Below are positions 57,468-64,000 of a DNA stretch of 64,000 nucleotides, piece by piece (within the stretch, counting starts at the first letter, position 1; every line of letters starts with the position of its first letter). This stretch comes from Letharia columbiana (taxonomy: Eukaryota; Ascomycota; Lecanoromycetes; Lecanorales; Parmeliaceae). Location of the stretch: positions 310,001 to 374,000 of the forward strand of contig NW_023501050.1 in the NCBI RefSeq assembly GCF_014066305.1, in the 5' to 3' direction. A program made the translations under genes and the position numbers. The notes beneath the pieces were generated by a model. That model was not told the origin of the DNA, did not search any database, and worked only from the letters and a program-made list of their open reading frames with translations.

Positions 57468-58436
57468 ATCGATCTCTCTCTGTATCTCGCCAGAATGAAT
57501 CTCATGTTGGGCCGTTGTGCCTTCGAGTCCCTGTTGCCTTGTCCTATGCGCAGACAAGCAACCAACCGGTTTTCCCTTTCCAACGTGAGGCTATCGATGC
57601 GCTCAACCGACAGTAATCTTTTATTCAATCCTAGCTTCGAATGGGTTTGGCGACTATGTAAGTTGTTCCTTTCAAGGCTGCTTTGAGGTTGTGATGTTTG
57701 CAATTGATTGTTGAGATTCTCCGGTCGCAATTCTTTGGGGACTTGCCTCTGGCGGAATGGGGGCGGCAACTTTTGCCGAGTTTTTAGCATGAAACTGAGG
57801 GGCTGCTCCCCCTTTACTTTGCCAATACAAGCTGGATCGCAGCACTCTAAACACTCCTACAACAAAATCATTACTAATATCACGCCTCGATCTTCTTACG
57901 CGGGCAGTCACTTCCTGTTCGACTGGGATACCCGAAATGCACGACTCTCTCCAATATTGGACTCGGACAGCGCACACCGAACCAGAAGCCCAAGCTCTTG
58001 CAGTTTGGATTGGCCTCGAAATTCCCCCAAGGCACCATGCGTGGCTTTCAATCGGGCCTGGGAAGAGGAAGCTCTAAGAAAAATCCGAGATCTCAATAGG
58101 ATGTGCGAGGAGCAGGGCATTTGAATAGCATTTGGAACATAAAGTGGAATGCATAGGATCTTCGGCATCGAATGCTCTCCTGGTATCAAGCACCAAGCGA
58201 GAATGACTCCCCGCTAGATCTGAATTCTTGCCAGTCGAATGGAGAATTGGAACAGCCGGACAAGAAGTTGCAGTCAAGTCGGTACACCCTGGTTGGACAT
58301 TAGGTATTTGATGTATTCCAGAGCAATGAACAGTCCCGCCAGAACAACGGAACAGACGTGTGTCGAATGGTCACTCTGTTCCGCAACACCACTCCAAGGT
58401 CCAACAATATCCTGAGAATCTCAGCTTGCTCTACAC
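57468..58436. other. Intergenic
   Basis: Upstream region of the Hos4-like gene and downstream region of the cysteine dioxygenase gene. Short frames only, none convincing. Confidence 0.45.
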
Positions 58437-59292
58437 TCAAGGCCCCATTACACTTTGTCCGCATGTTTTCCCGCACTTCAGCCTTTGACCCATCTCGGAA
58501 TAAAGGTCATACTGGATCACATGCTTCGCTCTTCCTGTCTCCTCATCAAAGACCTGACACCCTTCTGTCGCAGCGTTCGGGGGAGCATACACTTAGCGTG
58601 TCAGCTCCGCACACAAGTGCAAAAAGCATAGCGTCTGGACTTACGATGCAGAGATACGGCATATTCCTCGGGGTCAGGATTCATGATTTTGTGAAGCCCG
58701 TGCTATATCCTGTATCAGCCGGCTTCATCAGAATGTTCCCAGCCGACACGACTGACATTGTCCGAGATATAGGCCACATCATCTCGACTCAACAGTGTTG
58801 ATTTTTGAACCTGCAGAGGCGAATGCTGCCATTCTTCGGTCACCTTTCGCTCTGGCCACTTGTATTGTGTCTCTTTCAATGATCCTTGAAGGATTTTCAT
58901 CACGCAATGTGATCCAGTATGATCATGTACCGGGCTTTCCTTGCCTGGAGTCCAGACTAAAATGAGCTGCAACATCATAGTCAGATCTGCTACGCCTGTC
59001 ATCCCACGTGCCAACGTACGATGTTACACTTGCCGGCACCGCGTTCAACCATGTTCCTCGTGAAACACAGACCCCCATCCCCATGAGCGTATTTCGCCCA
59101 ATCCAAACGTTCTGAGCGATATTCTTCCATCCGTTGGATTACGGCGTTCGGATCGCAGATTTCCGAGAAAGCTAAACTCTGTGCTGTATCCATGTACCCG
59201 CTGAGCTCCTGGACGAGGCTGTGGAATCCATCAAGCTTTTGACCTTGTGCGTTCGTTGAGGGCTTTTCGGCGCTCTTGATGATATCAGTCAT
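58437..59292 (-). CDS. Cysteine dioxygenase
   Basis: Four exons, 59,292-59,020, 58,966-58,757, 58,702-58,645 and 58,591-58,437, join exactly to 231 residues from ATG (MTDIIKSAEKPSTNAQGQKL). Blocks are GFHSLVQELSGYMDTA, MEEYRSERLDWAKYAHGDGG, CFTRNMVERGAGKCNI and LILVWTPGKESPVHDHTGSH with CVMKILQGSLKET. HDH gives the first two iron-binding histidines, and the cysteine in SHCVMK is the one cross-linked to tyrosine in many homologues. SDNHGLHKIMNPDPEEYAVS supplies the third histidine. LYAPPNAATEGCQVFDEETG and YDLYSEMGQRLK end the conserved part. The enzyme oxidises cysteine to cysteine sulfinic acid, removing excess cysteine. The gene appears intact. Confidence 0.95.
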
Positions 59293-59530
59293 GTTGAAGT
59301 CGTACAACCTGTCGATAATGCAGTTTCAGCAGCTCGGCAGATTGGAATAGCGCTGCAATGGTGCTATGAAAGGACCAGGAGTCACTCTGTTATTATATCA
59401 CTGATCATTTGCGAGTAAAGTGCATTGGTGCGCCTATGTGCATAATATAGGTTCCAGCTAGCAGATGCGCTGTGCAGGATGGAAGGGGGAGATTAGCAGC
59501 AGAGTTTCCAAACGGCAAGAGCCGCGGGTA
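59293..59530. other. Upstream region of cysteine dioxygenase
   Basis: Ordinary non-coding sequence up to the border of the AT-rich inverted-repeat element. Confidence 0.45.
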
Positions 59531-59919
59531 TTCGTATTCACTAAGGATTTGCAATCTTTAAAATCTAATTCCTATAGTTTATTATTTCACAACAATATAA
59601 TTAAAAACTAGAAAAAAAAATAAAAAGAATATAAATGTAATTATAAGAATATTTTTTAATAGTCGAGCTTAGATTAATAGAGTTATATAATAGTTTATTA
59701 AGATATAACTATTAAAGTTTATTACGCTATTATATAAATTAATTATTATTATCTAAATTTTAAAAACATTTAAAACTATAAAAATTGTATTTTATATTCT
59801 CGTAGAAGTTTTATTTTGGTTTTTTATCATAATGTTATAGAAGAATGAATTATAAAGATTAAGTTTTAGAGATTGTAAATCCTAGACTCCTAGTAGATTG
59901 CAAATCCTAGTGAATACGA
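59531..59919. mobile_element. MITE-like AT-rich element with terminal inverted repeats
   Basis: The left end TTCGTATTCACTAAGGATTT continues GCAATC (59,531-59,556). The right end GATTGCAAATCCTAGTGAAT continues ACGA (59,896-59,919). The two are inverted copies with one indel. The ~340-bp interior is very AT-rich and non-coding with few CpA/TpG. Size and ends fit a non-autonomous inverted-repeat element. No flanking target duplication was confirmed. Confidence 0.7.
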
Positions 59920-60178
59920 GTACTCGTATATACCCGGAAGTGCCCAATAGAATATTAAATAAGATTTCTAGAGCTTTAAGAATCTCGTAAATCGCAGTTG
60001 TATTAATAACGTTGTATATTAGTGTAATAAAATCTATCTGAATTCTGTAAGCCCTACGCCGCGGTAAGCCCGGGGTGAGTTTTCGGGAGGGTATCCCCCA
60101 AAACTCACCCCCGGATTTGTCGGATTTAAGACCGTGCATTACCAGGTATCGGGCACTTCCGGGTATATACGAGTACTC
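59918..60178. mobile_element. Second inverted-repeat element, perfect 28-bp ends
   Basis: The left end at 59,918-59,945 starts GAGTACTCGTATATACCCGG. The exact reverse complement is at 60,151-60,178. The 261-bp element has an internal hairpin (60,070-60,083 with 60,100-60,114, CCGGGGTGAGTTTT type). It shares its left border with the right end of the previous element, so the two are adjoining or nested. Confidence 0.8.
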
Positions 60179-60805
60179 TACCCGGTGCCAATCTCGGGGA
60201 TAATGCCTTGATGCTGTCAATAATTAAGTAGGTACAGTAGGCACGCTTGACATGAAGAATTACCCATTCTTTACATTCCCTACAGTCAAACATCGATATG
60301 AATTTTCTTGCTCTATCTCCTAGCTACATAAACAATTTTCTTGAGATGGGAGCTTGGCTTGTCGCTTGGAGGAAACGATTTGCGGTTTATGCCAAGCCTG
60401 TCAGCAGGAAGTAGATTATGGTATACGATGACTGTATGAGGCAGCTGCACTATATAGCTGGCCCATGCGTATTCGCAAAAGATGATACAATTCGAGGATC
60501 ACATCACTTACTCGTCTCCTCAATGCGTTGCCTCTTTCTCGCGTCCTGGCAAATGTATGTAATACTCACTAGTCGCTCATCTCGGCGATAGAGCTTCAAT
60601 CACTAACAAAAATGAAAACCTCCATCCTCGAACCCATCCCAAATATGCAAAAAAGCTCAGGCAGCAAGCTTGGGGATCTTTTTAAGGACGAAAACCCCAT
60701 TCATACCACGTCCCCCAGGGCACCACTTCCCAAGGATAATAAGTTGCGTGGATGCTCTCGAAGTCGTTCTTTCCATAGACGTTTCCTGTACCGAGATCAA
60801 GACCA
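60179..60805. other. Gene-poor stretch
   Basis: No gene recognised. The right part is the downstream region of the secreted-protein gene. Confidence 0.4.
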
Positions 60806-61473
60806 TCATTTCACAACCTCAACCACTCCCTTCGTCGTCCCGTTCCTCGTCCACCGGACCGTCCCATTCCTCCCTCCACCAGCGTGCACCGCATCAGCAC
60901 CCATCTCCCCAACCCCGACCAACCCCGCCACGCCATCCCAAATCCGGAACTCGCTCGCTCTATACCTGCCCCTCAGGTAGAGCCCATTGTACAGCCCCGC
61001 CGCGGCGCCCTCCAGGAAGCTCCAGGTCAGATGCCGCCCTTGGGCCGAGCGGGCCGCGATGAAAGCGCCGTAGCCATGGTTGTACACGAACGGGTCCTGG
61101 GATGCCGGGAGTATGCAGTCGCCTGTGGAGGCGATGGTGGAAGTGATGTGGTCGTAAGCCGAGAGGATGGTGACGGACATGACGGCCGGCGGGAGGGGGG
61201 GACCGAGGATGAAGTGGATGGTGGTGCTGCGGTCTTGTCAGTCGTTTGCTACGTAGGTTCCTCACCTGGTTACCTGTGTGCTTACGTCGTGCCGGGGATC
61301 GGGTAGTCGACGATCTCTACGGCATCAGGTCGAAGGTCGCTGGAGGGTTGAGGATGCCTGTGGATTTGTAAGGGAAATGATTCAGCGGTCGTGTTTGCTG
61401 AAGCTGGGGCTGCCGAGCCTGTTGGAAGGTTTCGGAGCCAGAGGAGAGTTAGGAGCACGATGAAGACGTCCAT
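60806..61473 (-). CDS. Small secreted protein of unknown function, two exons
   Basis: ATG at 61,473 opens a signal peptide (MDVFIVLLTLLWLRNLPTGS, cleavage likely after SAA or APA). Exon 1 reads QIHRHPQPSSDLRPDAVEIV and DYPIPGTT, ending in a GTAAGC donor at about 61,284. Acceptor CCGCAG leads in frame to TTIHFILGPPLPPAVMSVTI, LSAYDHITSTIASTGDCILP, FVYNHGYGAFIAARSAQGRH, LTWSFLEGAAAGLYNGLYLR and EFRIWDGVAGLVGVGEMG. The product is about 190 residues with a single cysteine in the mature part. The PIPGT...HLTWxxxxGxxxGL...FxIxDGxxGxVGxG pattern recalls a family of uncharacterised ascomycete secreted proteins. No enzyme motif is seen. Confidence 0.65.
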
Positions 61474-62158
61474 AGCAGAGGTTGACGGTTTATGGAAGAT
61501 TGAAAAGGTTTTAGTATTGGCGGCATTTTCGAATTCAGTGGTATCATAATTGGAACAAATTGATAAGAGACTTTGTCGGCAAAACAGGTGGACACGCGGC
61601 TGAAAATTGAAGCTTTAGAAATCAGGTTACAGCACATTCGAGACGTAGGGAATGGTGCAGATGAGAACTTGGCAAGAACTTTTGCGCTTGGTTAGTATTT
61701 AAAGAGAGATGGAGGACGCGGGACAGTGCCATGCATCAGGTGAAGTGCGACGGGAGAATTGTTCCCGAGGCGGTTGGTTTTCGCGCTCCACCAGAAGAAG
61801 CAGGGCTCTTCCTCTGGCGAGCCGTTCCAGATATGTCATAATAAGAAGGCCAGTCGCATTTGTGGGGGTGCATATGGTACAGCGAACATTGACATCCGCA
61901 CTCCAAACGCACAATGAAGCATAGAAACTCGTCGGTTGAGCATGTGCTAATCAAAGCCTATTGACATCCGTAATCTAGCGAGCACAGCGAGTGATGAGCA
62001 TCTGAGCCTTTTGCCTTGGAACATCGGCCATCAGCCATGAAGCCTGCAGCATTCATGATGAATGAAAGGAACGAGAAGTGGTGGCTGCATCACTCGAGGT
62101 ATTTCCAGCGGTCGCGAGGGTGCTCCGGGCATGCATTGCGCATAGAGACAAGCCTCGC
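61474..62158. other. Gene-poor stretch
   Basis: Upstream region of the secreted-protein gene. Nothing else is recognised. Confidence 0.4.
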
Positions 62159-64000
62159 TCAACCTCCGTGGCAACTTTCTCGAGCCATACAATCTTTCAT
62201 TGCCTTAGCTACCCTTTCCAGCGAAATGCCACGAAACTTCCGCAAGAACCAGCTCTCAGCAACGTCAACGCGAGCGCAACCATCTTCCAATTTCTCTACC
62301 ATTGGCTTCCGCGAGGCGTGGGTCTTCAGCTGGACCTGTCCTTCATGACTGAATGTTTTCACCACAACAGATGCAGCAAGGTCACTCTTGAACACTACAT
62401 CGGCAATACAGATATACGCAAGGTCAGCCTCTGGCATATTGGAATGCTGTAAAAATTCAACTGGCATCACTTGTATTTCTGACTGTTTGAACAACTCTAA
62501 ATTTTCACCTGAAGCAGACTGTATGGTTGGACACTCTGCCATGGAGAAACTTAACAGATCTTTGAGGAGAGCGGCGCGACGCGTGTGCATGGACAAATAA
62601 TCGAGATGCTTTTGCAGCTCATCATCTCAAAGCGCATGCCAGAGCACGGAGAGAAGCTGCACTAAGGTGATCTTCTTGGTTTTGGCCCACTGTTCGCAGA
62701 TCAGTGCAAAAGGATCGCCACTCCCAATCTTGGTGGCTGCGGAGGTGATGACTGCATCCAGATTATCGACCGCGAGATTGGCATGGGTGTCTAATTGACA
62801 GTACTGTCCACGAAAAATGCTGTACAGAGGGTAAATCCTCTCAGTATTCCTTTCGCTTACAATTTCTTTGGCTATGTGAAGCCTGCTGGATGTTTTATTG
62901 GGGGCAACTTCGAGACGTCGATTCCAGATGCGAGACGGAACCACTTCAAGCAGTCTTCAGGTGTGGTGGGTAGGCCCTCAACGAAAAGTTTTGGTGGGTT
63001 GTGGACCGAGATCAAGTACTTCATGTCCCGCCACGCTACCGGTAGAAGGTTGGACTTCCTTGCTGCGTTGTATAGGTGGGCGGTTGACAATATGGTCTTG
63101 TAGGTCATTGCAAGGGCAACCCCCAACTATCGACTTTCCATTTCAATCCATAAGTCACTAAGCCGCAAAGGATGGGATGATGTTTGAGTAGGTAGAATGG
63201 TGGCACATCAATTCCTTCGTCTTGGGCTTCTTTTTTGATAGCTTTTTGACCGTCTTTGTAATGAAATGTTTTTGACCCAGTCGTTCACGAGGCTAACGAA
63301 TGTCAAAGTCCCACCGTTGTGTTTCTGGTGCCAGCCCTCTCGTCGACTATGACACTTCCTTGATGATATCTGAGGCAGCAAAACTCTTCCGGGAGGAATT
63401 CTAAGTCGCGAGACATGTCTTTAGGAGCAGAGAACTCTTGAAACATGTTTGATGGCCCACAAAACAGCATGAATGGGGAAGAATGGCCTCGGAAAGTATA
63501 ACGTACTCGATTCTCGGAGGTATTGCCGCATAGTATCCGTCCCCTGACTACTTGCGGCGGTGAGATCCTGAAGTCCGTAATGCATGTATGCTCACAGAAG
63601 CCACTTGATATCCAACATAAGCTGGATAGCAAACACAAGCCACAATGAGATGTGTTGATTGGTCTCAAAGTCTCTGAAGTAGCGTGTGATCTCGTGCGTC
63701 GTCGGAGGCTGGATTGTTATATCCTTGTTGAACACAGACGACTCCGAGCACACAAGGCTGATGAATCTTCGGTCCTCTTCGAGCTTGTCTTTCGCCAACA
63801 TCTCCTGGCGCGCGCTCTGCTCCAGTCTAAGGTATCGTACCCGTACCAAATCATCTGACGGGCCTAGAGACTGTACAAATCCTCTTCAGGAAAACAGGAA
63901 ACAGGCCAACTGATTCTCTCGGTTTGCTCGTAAGTCTTCATGTGAATATAGTTCCCTGGATTTCGCGATCCGTGATACCTTCCTCGCAGATAGGCGCCTG
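62159..64000 (-). pseudogene. Decayed DUF6604-like protein, runs off the window
   Basis: Minus-strand coding pieces are collinear but out of frame with each other. They are LEEDRRFISLVCSESSVFNK with PTTHEITRYFRDFETNQHIS and LWLVFAIQLMLDIKWLL (63,849-63,592), GLQDLTAASSQGTDTMRQYL (about 63,560), MTYKTILSTAHLYNAARKSN (63,100), IYPLYSIFRGQYCQLDTHAN (62,840) and KITLVQLLSVLWHAL followed by TGA. After that stop DDELQKHLDYLSMHTRRAAL continues in the same frame, so CGA (Arg) to TGA explains it. PTTHEVTRxF...PLWLVFAxQILLDI and AHLYNA are features I associate with the fungal DUF6604 family. The 5' end is outside the window. Family identity is tentative. That the gene is broken is better supported. Confidence 0.5.

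Noticed and set aside
57468..57557. Extending the Hos4-like protein to 57,557
   Set aside because: The codon there is CTG, not ATG; the first in-frame ATG is at 57,467.
54025..57686. Plus-strand frames opposite the Hos4-like gene
   Set aside because: Low-complexity shadows of the minus-strand charged helix and Ser-rich regions.

Overview
The window is nuclear DNA of a filamentous ascomycete, most likely a Dothideomycete (the class is an inference). The genes carry short spliceosomal introns of about 45-115 bp, often with a CTRAY-type branch site before the acceptor. The protein set is fungal: glycogenin with the long C-terminal tail, a Hos4-like ankyrin protein, CAP10 glycosyltransferase, and pepsin-fold membrane proteins. 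A Tad1-like LINE and neighbouring repeats carry the signature of repeat-induced point mutation (RIP), with CpA/TpG nearly gone and glutamine, arginine and tryptophan codons turned into stops.

The window has two compartments. From 1 to about 36.3 kb the DNA is decaying and repeat-rich. It holds relics of a deaminase-like gene (0.4-2.6 kb), a 44-bp degenerate minisatellite (2.9-5.0 kb), a 38-bp tandem array (5.3-5.5 kb), a repeat-type cell-surface protein (6.2-7.3 kb), two pepsin-fold membrane proteins (10.2-12.1 and 19.0-20.5 kb) and a rhodopsin-like membrane protein (34.5-35.6 kb). A compound microsatellite (20.7-21.2 kb) and 6.7 kb of RIP-mutated LINE (24.1-30.8 kb) also lie here. A few genes remain intact among them: a GT90/CAP10 glycosyltransferase (7.5-9.3 kb), a secreted HEXXH metallopeptidase (14.3-16.3 kb), a DFG10-type polyprenol reductase (22.1-23.2 kb), an ALKBH6-like dioxygenase whose 5' end is missing next to the LINE (23.3-24.0 kb), and a conserved hypothetical protein (31.3-32.9 kb).

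From about 37 to 59.3 kb the window is gene-dense housekeeping DNA: an F-box/LRR protein with a C-terminal CaaX box, glycogenin, cytosolic PheRS beta subunit, PP2A scaffold subunit A, ribosomal proteins uS3 and eS12, a myotubularin phosphatase, a Hos4-like Set3-complex ankyrin protein and cysteine dioxygenase. Exon phases could be checked base by base for several of these. PheRS-beta/PP2A-A and uS3/myotubularin are divergent pairs sharing short upstream regions.

From 59.5 kb to the end the accessory character returns: two adjoining small inverted-repeat elements, a small secreted protein of unknown function (60.8-61.5 kb), and a decayed DUF6604-like gene running off the right edge.

I found no rRNA, tRNA or CRISPR. 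No new multi-gene system can be claimed. The observations most worth a second look are the RIP-mutated and unmutated copies of one short repeat 5 kb apart, the ~855-bp tandem duplication inside the LINE, the pepsin-fold pseudo-peptidase relics on either side of an intact metallopeptidase gene, and the damaged 5' end of the ALKBH6-like gene beside the LINE.
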